Shown: positions 24,869 through 32,606, counted from the stretch's first letter. The stretch: 32,606 nt of DNA from Planctomycetota bacterium (GCA_027621295.1 JAQCBR010000040.1:1-32606); one strand, 5' to 3'. Notes: generated by a model from the sequence alone, not told the origin. Numbers and translations are program-made.

Positions 24869-25921
24869 ATGACGCACGAAGACATGAGCCAGAACGCAGA
24901 GGGTTATCCCACCGTCGACACCCCGGAGACCGAGATCGCGCTCGGCAAGGGCATCGACCTCGGCACGGCGAACATCGCCGCAGCGGTCCAGAACGAGGAG
25001 GGCGGCATCACCGTCAACGTCGAGCGGAACGCGTTCCTCGACATCGGGGACGACGTCTACTCGAAGAACATGCTGACCAAGCTGAAGGTCCCGTACGTGG
25101 TCCACAACGGGAAGCTCATCGTGATCGGCGAGTCGGCCTTCGAGCTCGCCAACGTGTTCGGCAAGAACACGCGCCGCCCGATGTCGGACGGTCTGATCAG
25201 CCCGGCCGAGACCGACGCGCTGCCGATCATGAAGATGATCATCTCGAAGGTCCTCGGCCAGCCGGCCGCGCCGGGCGAGAGCTGCTACTTCTCGGTTCCG
25301 GCCGAGTCGCTCGACGTCGACAACAACGTCATCTACCACCAGGGCCTGTTCGCGAGTCTGCTCGGCAAGATGGGCTACTCGGCCAAGCCGATCAACGAAG
25401 CCCACGCGGTCGTGTTCTCCGAACTCGCCGAGAGCGACTTCACCGGCATCGGCCTGTCGTTCGGTGGTGGCATGGCCAACGCCTGCGTCGCCTACAAGTC
25501 GATCCCCTGCGTCCAGTTCTCGGTGGCGCGCGGCGGTGACTGGATCGACCAGAACGTCTCCAAGGTGCTGGGCGTCAAGCAGAGCAAGGCGACCTACATC
25601 AAGGAGCGCGGCATCGACATCCGTGACCCGCAGAACCGCGAGGAAGAAGCGGTCGCGATCTACTACCGCGAGCTGATCAACTACGTGCTGAAGAACGTCA
25701 AGGCACGGTTCGAAGGCGGTCAGAACATGCCGACCTTCCAGGACCCGATCGACATCGCCTGCGCCGGCGGCACCAGCATGGTCGGTGGCTTCATCGAGGT
25801 GTTCCGCGAGGAGTTCGCGAAGATCGACTTCCCGATCCCGGTCGGTCGCATCTTCCGCGCCGAAGACGCGCTGACGGCGGTGGCCAAGGGCTGCCTCGTC
25901 GCCGCGGCGATCGGCGAGTGA
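24869..25921 (+). CDS. Actin-superfamily ATPase (MreB/ParM-like), atypical phosphate-2 motif
   Basis: 350 residues. The phosphate-1 motif is DLGTAN (30-35). The phosphate-2 region reads GLSFGGGMANA (195-205), with Ser197 where actins have Asp. The adenosine motif is IACAGGTSMVGGF (296-308). ARGGDWIDQNV (220-230) and ATYIKERG resemble the MreB branch. At the site of the catalytic Glu of MreB, an Asp appears (VPAESLDVDNN, D151). The start at ATG 24869 has GAGGGA about 7 nt upstream; the frame is open back to a GTG at 24797 that overlaps the coiled-coil stop, but it lacks homology. Likely forms filaments with the upstream coiled-coil protein; cell-shape, organelle-positioning or DNA-segregation roles are all possible. 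mreC/D are not adjacent, so I do not call it mreB. Confidence 0.82.
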   Translation: MTHEDMSQNAEGYPTVDTPETEIALGKGIDLGTANIAAAVQNEEGGITVNVERNAFLDIGDDVYSKNMLTKLKVPYVVHNGKLIVIGESAFELANVFGKNTRRPMSDGLISPAETDALPIMKMIISKVLGQPAAPGESCYFSVPAESLDVDNNVIYHQGLFASLLGKMGYSAKPINEAHAVVFSELAESDFTGIGLSFGGGMANACVAYKSIPCVQFSVARGGDWIDQNVSKVLGVKQSKATYIKERGIDIRDPQNREEEAVAIYYRELINYVLKNVKARFEGGQNMPTFQDPIDIACAGGTSMVGGFIEVFREEFAKIDFPIPVGRIFRAEDALTAVAKGCLVAAAIGE

Positions 25922-26008
25922 GCTGAACTCCGCACGGGTCCAGCGTGGCGTCACCCCAGACTTGTCGGGGGGAGGCGCCGCGGTGCGTTACGGTGCGGCA
26001 TCCGGGGA

Positions 26009-26028
26009 GCGTCGCGGAGGGGCGACGC
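26009..26028. terminator. Bidirectional hairpin between the actin-like gene and namZ
   Basis: GCGTCGC/GCGACGC, a perfect 7-bp stem with a 6-nt loop, in the 114-bp gap between convergent genes; 8 nt from the NamZ stop and 88 nt from the actin-like stop. Symmetric and T-free, serving as a plausible two-way terminator. Confidence 0.5.
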
Positions 26029-26035
26029 AGACCGT

Positions 26036-27223
26036 TCAGTAGAGCCGGTCGGGCTCGGTGTCCGACCGCCACCTGGCGGCGTCCACGTGTGCGAGGGCAT
26101 CCAGATCGCTGCGGCTCGCGCCGGAGTCGATCGCTTCGCGGACGCGCGCGTCGCCGGTCAGGATGTCGATCGGCATCAGGTCCGCCTCGTATTCGTAGGG
26201 CGGCGCTCGCCATCCGAAGTCCGCGGGCGCGAGCTTCCTGGCCGCCGCGAGCAGCGCGAGCGTCGTCCGGTAGGATCTCGTCTGGGCCGGGTCGTGGGAG
26301 TGGAGGAACAGCGCGCCGCACGACTCGCCGTGGAACTTGTGGAAGGTCGGCTCGAACCGCAGCGGTCGCAGGTGGACGTTCGGATCAGCTCCGAGTTCCC
26401 GGGCCGCTTCGGCCCAGGCGGTTCCGTCCAGCCACGGCGCTCCGCAGAGCTCGAAAGGAGTCGTCGAACCGCGCCCCTCGGAGAGGTTCGTCCCCTCGAG
26501 AAGGACCTGCCCGGGGTAGACGGCCACGCCCTCGAAGCGCGGCAGATTCGGAGAGGTCGGCACCCACGCTCGTCCGAGGTCGTGCCAGAGCATGTCCCTC
26601 GACCAGTGCGCGACGGGGACGATCTCGAGCCGGACGTCGAGGCCCGAGGTGCGCACGAAGTGGCGCGCCAACTCGCCGATGGTCAGCGCGTGGCGCATCG
26701 GAATCGGGCGTAGGCCGACGAAGCTCTCGAACCCGGTGGTGAGGAGGGGGCCCTCCACGACCTCTCCACCGATGGGGTTGGGGCGATCCAGGACGAGCAC
26801 GGTGACCCCGGCGTCGGCCGCCGCTTCGAGCAGGAGCAGCAGCGTCCAGATGTACGTGTAGACGCGCGTTCCGACGTCCTGCAGGTCGACGACGACCACA
26901 TCCAGCCCATCGAGCATCTCGGGGCTCGGCTTCCGGCGCTCCGAGTACAGGCTGTAGACCGGGACCCCGAGCTTCGCGTCCAGCGCGTGTCCGGTCTCGA
27001 TCATGTTGTCCTGCTGCTCGGACCAGAGCCCGTGCTGGGGGCCGAACAGCGCGGCGAGGCGGCCCGGGAACCGCGCTGAGAGGAGTTCGTGCGCGTAGCG
27101 GAACTCGCGGTCGACGGACGCCTGGTTGACCAGCACGCCGAAGCAGCGCGCGTCCGCGAGGACTGCAGGCGGATCCTCGAGCGCGCGCTCGAGGCCGAAT
27201 CGAACGGGACTGGGGCTGTTCAC
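26036..27223 (-). CDS. DUF1343 / NamZ-like exo-beta-N-acetylmuramidase, no signal peptide
   Basis: 395 residues, GTG start. The DUF1343 family includes B. subtilis NamZ (YbbC, GH171), which removes MurNAc from the non-reducing end of muropeptides. Family blocks visible: VLVNQASVD, ALFGPQHGLWSEQQDNM, DVVVVDLQDVGTRVYTYI, LDRPNPIGGEVVEG, LLEGTNLSEGRGSTTPFELCGAPWLDG. No signal peptide, so it acts in the cytoplasm or leaves by another route. It is the last gene of a five-gene operon, 4 nt after the exported paralogue. The catalytic residues were not assigned by eye. Confidence 0.87.
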   Translation of the reverse strand: MNSPSPVRFGLERALEDPPAVLADARCFGVLVNQASVDREFRYAHELLSARFPGRLAALFGPQHGLWSEQQDNMIETGHALDAKLGVPVYSLYSERRKPSPEMLDGLDVVVVDLQDVGTRVYTYIWTLLLLLEAAADAGVTVLVLDRPNPIGGEVVEGPLLTTGFESFVGLRPIPMRHALTIGELARHFVRTSGLDVRLEIVPVAHWSRDMLWHDLGRAWVPTSPNLPRFEGVAVYPGQVLLEGTNLSEGRGSTTPFELCGAPWLDGTAWAEAARELGADPNVHLRPLRFEPTFHKFHGESCGALFLHSHDPAQTRSYRTTLALLAAARKLAPADFGWRAPPYEYEADLMPIDILTGDARVREAIDSGASRSDLDALAHVDAARWRSDTEPDRLY

Positions 27224-27227
27224 GGCG

Positions 27228-28457
27228 TCAGCGGTAGAGCAGGAACGCGCTGCGGCGGGCGCTGAACGCTTCGAGCTCGTCGAGCCACGTCGCGATCGCC
27301 TGCTCGGCGAACGCGCCGTCGCGGATGCGCTCGAACGCCGCCGGTTCCGCGAGCAGGCGCGCGAAGCGGTCGACCTCCCAGGTATCCGGGCACAGGCGGC
27401 GGAGCGCCCAGGCCAGGGTCATCCCGGTGCGTACCGCGTCCAACGACTCCTGCTCGGTGATCAGGATCTGCACGCCGGAGCAGAGCTCGCCCTTGAACTT
27501 GCTCGCGTCCGGCACGAACTCCACCGGGACGAAGGTCACGCCCGGCAGGTTGCGCGAGCGGAGCAGCGCAGCGAGCGCCTGGCCGTCGATGTACGGAGCG
27601 CCGACGATCTCGAACGGGGTGTCGGTGCCGCGGCCGACGGAGACGTTGGTGAACTCGACGAGGCCGATCCCCGGGTACAGCAGCGCCTGGTTCAGGTTGC
27701 GCATGTTCGGGGACGGGTTCACCCAGATCAGTCCGGTCTCGTCCCAACGCATCGCGCGCTGCCAGCCCTGGCACTCGATGATGGTGAGCTCGCAGCCGAG
27801 CCCGAGCTCCGCGTGCATCATTCCGGCGAGCTCGCCGACGGTCATGCCGTGCTGGAGCGGGATCGTGTGGGCGGCGATGAACGACTCGTCGCCGGGCGCG
27901 AGCACCGGGCCCGCGACGATCGTGCCGCCGATCGGGTTCGGCCGGTCCAGGACGACGAAGCGGAGCCCGTGTTCGGTCGCCGCCTCCATCGCCAGCTTCA
28001 TCGTCGACACGTAGGTGTAGAAGCGGCAGCCGATGTCCTGGATGTCGAAGACCAGCGTGTCGATGCCCGCCAGCATCTCGGCGGTCGGCTTGCGGGTCTC
28101 GCCGTAGAGGCTCTTGATCTCGAGCCCCGAGCTGTGCTTCGCGTCGTCGATCTTCGACTGGTCCAGGAGCCCCGCGAAGCCGTGCTCGGGCGAGAACAGG
28201 ATGCGGAGGCGGCAAGCGTCCTGCTCGAGGAACGCATCGACGATGCCCGCGCCGTTCCTGGTCCTCCCGGTGTGGTTGGTGATGAGCCCGACCGACCGGC
28301 CGCGGAGCGGCTCGAAGTCCGCGGCGACGAGGACGTCGAGGCCGGTCGAGACCGCCGCTGACTGCGCCTGTGCGAGCGCCGAGGCGGAGAGGGCGAGGGC
28401 GGCCGCGAGAGTGGGCAGGATGCTGGCGGACGGCCGGGCGAAGAAGGGGGTGCGCAA
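27228..28457 (-). CDS. Exported DUF1343 / NamZ-like exo-beta-N-acetylmuramidase
   Basis: 409 residues, TTG start (M-R-T-P), 2 nt after the transporter stop. Residues 1-32 are a signal peptide (ILPTLAAALALSASALAQAQS). Conserved blocks: VGLITNHTGR, FSPEHGFAG, DTLVFDIQDIGCRFYTYV, LDRPNPIGGTIV, VSVGRGTDTPFEIVGAPYIDG. Likely splits MurNAc from wall fragments outside the cytoplasm, complementing the unexported copy next door. The two copies differ widely in sequence, so they are not a recent duplication. Confidence 0.87.
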   Translation of the reverse strand: MRTPFFARPSASILPTLAAALALSASALAQAQSAAVSTGLDVLVAADFEPLRGRSVGLITNHTGRTRNGAGIVDAFLEQDACRLRILFSPEHGFAGLLDQSKIDDAKHSSGLEIKSLYGETRKPTAEMLAGIDTLVFDIQDIGCRFYTYVSTMKLAMEAATEHGLRFVVLDRPNPIGGTIVAGPVLAPGDESFIAAHTIPLQHGMTVGELAGMMHAELGLGCELTIIECQGWQRAMRWDETGLIWVNPSPNMRNLNQALLYPGIGLVEFTNVSVGRGTDTPFEIVGAPYIDGQALAALLRSRNLPGVTFVPVEFVPDASKFKGELCSGVQILITEQESLDAVRTGMTLAWALRRLCPDTWEVDRFARLLAEPAAFERIRDGAFAEQAIATWLDELEAFSARRSAFLLYR

Positions 28458-28459
28458 GG

Positions 28460-29896
28460 TCAGGGGGCCTTGGGGGAGGGCTCGAGGACGAAGGAGGCCA
28501 AGAGGCCGGTGACGAAGGTCGTACCCGAGCCGATCAGCGCGAACCAGGGCCAGGCGACGGAGGTCCCGAACGCCACGTAGGAGACCGTCGCCATGCCGAC
28601 GAGCATGCCGCAGAGCGCGGCCGCCTCGCCGACGCGGCGCGTCAGCACTCCGAGCAGGAAGACCCCCAGCACGATGCCGGTGACGAACCCCGAGATCGCG
28701 AGCACGCTGTCGACGACCGTCTGCGACATCGATTGGCCGGCGATGCCGACCGTGACCTGGAGTGCGCCGAAGACGATGGTCCAGGCGCGGACAGTGCGCA
28801 GTTTGACCCGGTCGCTCGCGTCGGGCCGGAACAGCGGGAACCAGACGTCGTTGGTCAGCGCGGTCGCGGACGAGTTCAGCGAGCTGGAGAGCGTCGACAT
28901 CGCGGCCGAGAACACCGCGCCGAGGACGATGCCGAGCGCCGGCGTGGGGAGCTCCTCGACGATGAACGTCGCGAACACGCGATCGGCCTTCGCGAAGGTG
29001 CGGTCGCCGTAGTGGACGAAGAGCGCTGCGCCGATCAGCAGGAAGAACGCGAACTGGAAGATCACGACGATGCCGCTCAGCCCGAGCGCCGTTGCGGCTT
29101 CACGCTGGGAGCGGGCGCAGAGGTAGCGCTGCACCATCAGCTGGTCCACGCCGTGCGATGCGATCGACAGCACCGCCCCGCCGATCAGTCCTGCCCAGAA
29201 CTGGTAGGGCGCGCTGATGTCGAAGCCGAAGTCGAACATCCGGAGCTTGCCGGCCTCGTCGGCAGCGGTGAGGAAGCCGTCGAGTCCACCGTCGATGCGA
29301 TCGAGGAGGACCGTGAACGCGAGCGCTGCCCCGCCCACGTAGACGACGAACTGGACCAGGTCGGTCCAGAGCACGGCGCGCATGCCGCCGAGGAACGTGT
29401 ACAGCACCGTCACGGCGCCGAGCACGACGATGGCGAGCTCCATGTCCAGGCCCGCGACCTCGCGGAGGACGATGGCCGAGAGGAACAGGCGGAGCCCGTC
29501 GGCGAGCGTTCGCGTGACCACGAACAGCAGGCTCGCGACGACCTTGGTCCGTCCTCCGAAGCGTTCGTGGAGGACTTGGTAGGCGGTGAACAGCTCGCCG
29601 CGGAAGTATCGGGGCAGGAACAGTCCGAGCACAGCGAGCCGACCGATCGCGAAGCCGATCGGCAGCTGGATCCAGGTCAGGTCGTTCTTCCAGGCGAACC
29701 CGGGGATGCTGAGGAACGTGACCGTGCTGGTCTCGGTCGCCACGATCGACGCGAGCACGAGCCACCACGGCACGGAGCGGCTGCCCACCATGAAGTCGGC
29801 CGCGTCCTTCTGACGTCGGCCCATCCACAGGCCGAAGGCGAGCATCGCCAGGAGGTAGCCGAGCAGGACGGCGAGGTCGGTGTTCGAGATCTTCAC
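28460..29896 (-). CDS. Sodium:solute symporter (SSS family)
   Basis: 478 residues with 12-13 hydrophobic segments, GTG start (M-K-I-S-N-T-D-L). SSS features visible: GSRSVPWWLVLASIVATETSTVTFLSIPG in the first helices, FTAYQVLHERFG, LGGMRAVLWTDLVQF, and SAAMSTLSSSLNSSATALTNDVW, which is the sodium-site helix. Substrate cannot be read. The neighbours (two NamZ-like enzymes) suggest a sugar such as MurNAc or a muropeptide fragment; the SerB/aminotransferase pair upstream makes an amino acid possible too. 13 nt after the aminotransferase stop, 2 nt before the exported NamZ. Confidence 0.9.
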   Translation of the reverse strand: MKISNTDLAVLLGYLLAMLAFGLWMGRRQKDAADFMVGSRSVPWWLVLASIVATETSTVTFLSIPGFAWKNDLTWIQLPIGFAIGRLAVLGLFLPRYFRGELFTAYQVLHERFGGRTKVVASLLFVVTRTLADGLRLFLSAIVLREVAGLDMELAIVVLGAVTVLYTFLGGMRAVLWTDLVQFVVYVGGAALAFTVLLDRIDGGLDGFLTAADEAGKLRMFDFGFDISAPYQFWAGLIGGAVLSIASHGVDQLMVQRYLCARSQREAATALGLSGIVVIFQFAFFLLIGAALFVHYGDRTFAKADRVFATFIVEELPTPALGIVLGAVFSAAMSTLSSSLNSSATALTNDVWFPLFRPDASDRVKLRTVRAWTIVFGALQVTVGIAGQSMSQTVVDSVLAISGFVTGIVLGVFLLGVLTRRVGEAAALCGMLVGMATVSYVAFGTSVAWPWFALIGSGTTFVTGLLASFVLEPSPKAP

Positions 29897-29909
29897 GGGT
29901 CTGGTTGGT

Positions 29910-31004
29910 TCAGGCGGGGCGGATCGCGTCGAGGAGTGCTTCGACGCGCTCGATCGGATGGTCGCCCATGTGGCCGATCCGGAACGTGTCCTGCTTGAGC
30001 TTGCCGTAGCCGCGACCGAGGGAGAAACCCGCCGCGCGGGCTCGCTCGATCACGCCGTCGACGGCCGACGAATCCGCCGCGCGGAGCGCGGTCACGGTCG
30101 GCGATCGGTGTTCGTGCTCGACGAAGGGTGGGAAGCCGTTCTCGGCGCCGAACCGGAGCGTGAGATCGCGCATCGCAGTGTGGCGGGACCAACGGGCCTC
30201 CAGTCCCTCGGTGCGGATGCGCTCCAGCTGCCGGTTCAGAGCGAACACCAGAGGCACGCAGGGGGTCGCCGGGCTCTCGCCGGTCGCGAAGCGCGCGGGC
30301 GTCGCCGCGAAGTCGAGGAGGAATCCGCGGCCGGGAACTTCGTGCGAGCGCTGGACCGCTCGTTCCGACAGCGCGTAGGTGACGAGTCCAGGAGGGAGCG
30401 CGAGGCACTTCTGCGTGCCCGCGAACGCCAGGTCGAGGCCCCACTCATCGAACGCGAGCTCCGCTCCGGCCACGCTCGTCACCGCGTCCACGAGGATCAG
30501 CGTGTCCGGGCTGTGCTCGCGGACGGTCGCTGCGATCTCGCCGATCGGATTCAGCACGCCGGTCGAGGTCTCCGAGTGCGTGAGGCAGATGGCCTCGTAG
30601 GGCTCGTCCGCAGCTTCGAGGGCCTCCGCGACGTGCTCCGGAAGGATGGCCTCGCCCCAGGCGCGCGCGACGACGACCGGTTCGCGGCCGCAGGCGGTGG
30701 CGATCTTGGCCCAGCGCTCGGAGAAGGCCCCGCAGGTCATGTGCAGCGACCGTTTGTGCACCAGGTTGCGGATGCCGGCCTCCATCAGCGCGGTCGCCGG
30801 CGCGTTCTCGAAGAACGCGTGCTGCTCCGTGCGATACAGCTCGCGAAGTCCGCCGCATGCGAGGATGAAAGCGTCCTTCGCCTCGCGCTGGCGGTGTCCG
30901 ATCGCCGGGGTCGCGAGGATCGCGCGGAGTTCGGCGTCGACCTCGACGGGACCAGGAATGAAGAGGATGGGGTGGGGGACGTCCTGGATGCCGGGGGCGT
31001 TCAT
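29910..31004 (-). CDS. Class V PLP-dependent aminotransferase, possibly phosphoserine aminotransferase
   Basis: 364 residues. Fold type I, class V: FIPGPVEVDAEL (15-26), HSETSTGVLNPI (143-154), D173 in VDAVTSVAG for the PLP ring nitrogen and K199 in AGTQKCLALPPG as the Schiff-base Lys. The family includes phosphoserine, serine-glyoxylate, alanine-glyoxylate and aminoethylphosphonate transaminases. The ATG overlaps the SerB-like stop by 4 nt (ATGA), which favours phosphoserine aminotransferase (SerC role) in serine synthesis. serA is not in the window. The C-terminal YGKLKQDTFRIGHMGD is typical. Specificity remains inferred. Confidence 0.82.
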   Translation of the reverse strand: MNAPGIQDVPHPILFIPGPVEVDAELRAILATPAIGHRQREAKDAFILACGGLRELYRTEQHAFFENAPATALMEAGIRNLVHKRSLHMTCGAFSERWAKIATACGREPVVVARAWGEAILPEHVAEALEAADEPYEAICLTHSETSTGVLNPIGEIAATVREHSPDTLILVDAVTSVAGAELAFDEWGLDLAFAGTQKCLALPPGLVTYALSERAVQRSHEVPGRGFLLDFAATPARFATGESPATPCVPLVFALNRQLERIRTEGLEARWSRHTAMRDLTLRFGAENGFPPFVEHEHRSPTVTALRAADSSAVDGVIERARAAGFSLGRGYGKLKQDTFRIGHMGDHPIERVEALLDAIRPA

Positions 31005-31735
31005 CGGTGGTGGAGGAGCGCGGAGAACGAAGGGTTGCTGCGTAGGAGGTCGGACTCCTCGTCGGTCAGCAGGAACGGCAGCGTGGTCGCGAGACTGGGG
31101 CCGGGCGCGTAGTGCTCGGAGCCGCTCTCGACTGCGGGGCGGCGAGCGACCCCGCCGAAACCGACGAAGCGCTCGACGACCGGCGCGGCTTCCAGGTCGG
31201 TCACACCGTCGCCGACGAAGGCGATCGGCCGCTCGTCCGAGGGGCGCGCCGCGAGCACTTCGACCTTGCCGCCGTTGCGGGCGAGTGGGCTCGTCACGTC
31301 GAAGTGCAGGTAGCTACCGTCGGGAGCGAAGTGGATGGGGACGGCGAACACCCTGGTGTCGGCCACCCCGAGCTCGGCGGCGAGCGCCGCGACGGGTGGC
31401 AGGAGCCCCCCGCTGATGATCCCGACCTTCTTGCCCAGATGGGTCAGGGCGTCGACGACGAGGCGCGCGTCCGGGACGAGGGTCTCGACGTAGCGGGCGC
31501 CGAGCGCTTCGCATTCGGCGCGGGTTGGCGCGAGCCGCCCGAGCCGTGCCGCGTAGACGTCGGCGAGCGCGAGTTCCCCGGACATGGCCCGGTTCGTCAG
31601 CTCTGCGACGGCGGCCAGCGTCTCTGGATCGCGCGCGTTCCCGAGTTCGTCCACGCCCTCGATCGTGCTCAGCGTCGAGTCGCAGTCGAACCAGACGGAA
31701 GCGAACGGCGTAGACGGTGCTCGCACCTGCGGCAC
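31001..31735 (-). CDS. HAD-family phosphatase, probable phosphoserine phosphatase (SerB-like)
   Basis: 244 residues from GTG 31735. HAD motifs: DCDST with D17 and D19 (nucleophile and acid), S108 in ISGG, K157 in GGKVEVL, and D176/D180 in GDGVTDLEA. FDCDSTLSTIEGVDEL matches the SerB subfamily; no N-terminal ACT domain. The coupling to a class V aminotransferase supports a role in serine synthesis. A GTG three codons later (31726) lies 7 nt after TAGAGT and might be the real start on a leaderless mRNA; no Shine-Dalgarno is seen at either. First gene of the five-gene operon. Confidence 0.85.
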   Translation of the reverse strand: MPQVRAPSTPFASVWFDCDSTLSTIEGVDELGNARDPETLAAVAELTNRAMSGELALADVYAARLGRLAPTRAECEALGARYVETLVPDARLVVDALTHLGKKVGIISGGLLPPVAALAAELGVADTRVFAVPIHFAPDGSYLHFDVTSPLARNGGKVEVLAARPSDERPIAFVGDGVTDLEAAPVVERFVGFGGVARRPAVESGSEHYAPGPSLATTLPFLLTDEESDLLRSNPSFSALLHHR

Positions 31736-31739
31736 TCTA
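31734..31739 (-). promoter_or_regulatory. -10-like element of the serB-to-namZ operon
   Basis: Minus-strand TAGAGT overlaps the first possible GTG start, and a second GTG follows 7 nt later. No -35 found. If used, the operon's first codon would be at or next to the transcript's 5' end. Confidence 0.3.
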
Positions 31740-31780
31740 ACGGACGGGCGGGTCGTGGCCCCAGCAGGCTCCGGGAGTGA

Positions 31781-31802
31781 GCGTGACGAATTGTCGTCAC
31801 GC
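31781..31802 (-). terminator. 9-bp hairpin after the peptidase-MA-like gene
   Basis: GCGTGACGA (31781-31789) and TCGTCACGC (31794-31802) form a perfect 9-bp stem with a 4-nt loop, 24 nt after the stop of the gene at 31827 and upstream of the SerB-like operon. It probably separates the two. No U-run. Confidence 0.5.
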
Positions 31803-31826
31803 GCTTCCTCACAGCCGCGTCACGGA

Positions 31827-32606
31827 TCAGCGGCCGCGATACCTGCGGCGCATCCAGGCGCGCCAGCTGGCGTCGAGTTCGTCGGGATCGGCTCCGAAAG
31901 CCTCTTCGAGTGCCTCCCGCTGGAGGCGGGCCAGGACCTCGGGCGCCGGCGCAGCCCCCTGGGAGTCGACCTGCCCCTTGAGCCGGTCCAGGAACGTCGC
32001 GAACGCGTCGCTCGGATGGGCCTCGAGCAGGTAGCTGACCCGCGACCAACAGGCTGCGTGATCGGCGAGGTCGAAGTCCGTGCAGCGCGTGAGTTCGAGG
32101 ATCTCGGTCAGGGGGCGGACGAGGCCGTGCTCGTCGCGCTGGCGGACCTTCACGTCCCAGTCGAAGGTCTGGTAGGCCCGCTGGCTGTTCTCGTCGATCT
32201 CCGAGTAGTTGTTGTGCTCGACGGAGACCTCGCGCCGCAGCACGTGTGCGAGGCCTTCCTTCCACCAGGCCGGGATCTCGTAGCTGTATCCCTTGAACGC
32301 GTCGATCAGGTTGTGCGCGACGTTGAAGACCACGTGCGCGTGCATCGCGCGGTCTTCGCGGAACGCGCCGTCGCCGTAGTCGGGTGCCGTCGCGAACAGG
32401 AATGCGTCCGCGTCGTCGAAGTACCAGCGGCTCGGCATCTCGTCGCCGCGGAGAGCCTCCGTGTAGGTCCGGAGGTAGCGCGTGCACGCAGCGCCCGTAG
32501 GGCACAGGAGCACGAGGAACTTCCCCTTCATGCCGAGGTAGGGGCCCCGTCCCATCCACTTCTGGTTCTGGGGAGCATCACCTCGGAAGAACGGCGCGTC
32601 CGCGGC
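31827..32606 (-). CDS. Peptidase-MA-like protein with degenerate zinc motif, 5' end cut by the window
   Basis: The frame is open to the window edge, 17 codons beyond the ATG at 32555, so the true start is outside. The visible 259 residues contain AHVVFNVAHNLIDAFKG, where gluzincin peptidases of the DUF1570/peptidase-MA type have HExxH, and IPAWWKEGLAHVL, which matches the third-ligand Glu segment (WLxEGxA). Here the first His and the Glu are replaced (FNVAH), so zinc-peptidase activity is doubtful. C-terminal third is helical and charged (DPDELDASWRAWMRRRYRGR). Function unknown; possibly an inactive relative. Confidence 0.6.
   Translation of the reverse strand, partial: AADAPFFRGDAPQNQKWMGRGPYLGMKGKFLVLLCPTGAACTRYLRTYTEALRGDEMPSRWYFDDADAFLFATAPDYGDGAFREDRAMHAHVVFNVAHNLIDAFKGYSYEIPAWWKEGLAHVLRREVSVEHNNYSEIDENSQRAYQTFDWDVKVRQRDEHGLVRPLTEILELTRCTDFDLADHAACWSRVSYLLEAHPSDAFATFLDRLKGQVDSQGAAPAPEVLARLQREALEEAFGADPDELDASWRAWMRRRYRGR

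Noticed and set aside
26036..28457. Tandem NamZ genes as a recent duplication
   Set aside because: The two proteins differ in most residues outside the family blocks and in export signal; no nucleotide-level repeat is visible.

Overview
The window is GC-rich, gene-dense bacterial chromosome, and every gene I can recognise is housekeeping or metabolic. I see no phage, transposon, CRISPR or tRNA signal. The gene set suggests a member of the Planctomycetota or a close relative: a TPR protein with two RNA-polymerase alpha-CTD-like modules, a planctomycete-style S16, paired DUF1343/NamZ proteins and a lysine-tailed HhH-like protein. This placement is an inference from protein style, not from a marker comparison.

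Layout. 1-4.8 kb (minus): a protein quality-control block, tig-clpP with a 4-nt overlap, then clpX-rlmN with a 4-nt overlap. 5-9.5 kb: a secreted HEAT/TPR-like protein, mnmG on plus, and convergent to it a thioredoxin-fold (TlpA-like) gene. That gene carries an in-frame UGA exactly at the first redox position (W-UGA-G-P-C), with a hairpin just after the UGA; it is best read as a selenoprotein. 9.5-13 kb (minus): ruvA, the TPR/double alpha-CTD protein and a GT4 glycosyltransferase, which is divergent from murA. 13-19.4 kb (plus): murA, a small secreted basic protein, ffh, rpsP (TTG start), a divergent endonuclease III-like protein with a histone-like tail, maf and a small anchored protein. 19.5-22.8 kb (plus): rpmE, prfA, a four-helix membrane protein and prmC (the methylase for the prfA product). 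A PilZ gene runs convergently into prmC. 23.3-25.9 kb (plus): ssb, then a coiled-coil protein paired with an atypical actin-family ATPase behind a leader with three small hairpins. 26-31.7 kb (minus): a five-gene operon of SerB-like phosphatase, class V aminotransferase, SSS transporter, exported NamZ and unexported NamZ. The window ends inside a gene for a degenerate peptidase-MA-like protein.

How they fit. tig/clpP/clpX form folding and proteolysis. rpsP, rpmE, prfA, prmC, mnmG and rlmN serve translation. murA makes peptidoglycan precursors, while the NamZ pair probably breaks down muropeptide sugars, with the SSS protein a candidate importer. Several genes have no Shine-Dalgarno sequence, and three (HEAT/TPR, TlpA-like, SerB-like) have a -10-like hexamer only 7-9 nt before the start codon, which suggests leaderless mRNAs.

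The most interesting items are the candidate selenoprotein, the actin-like/coiled-coil pair with its structured leader, and the alpha-CTD/TPR protein.
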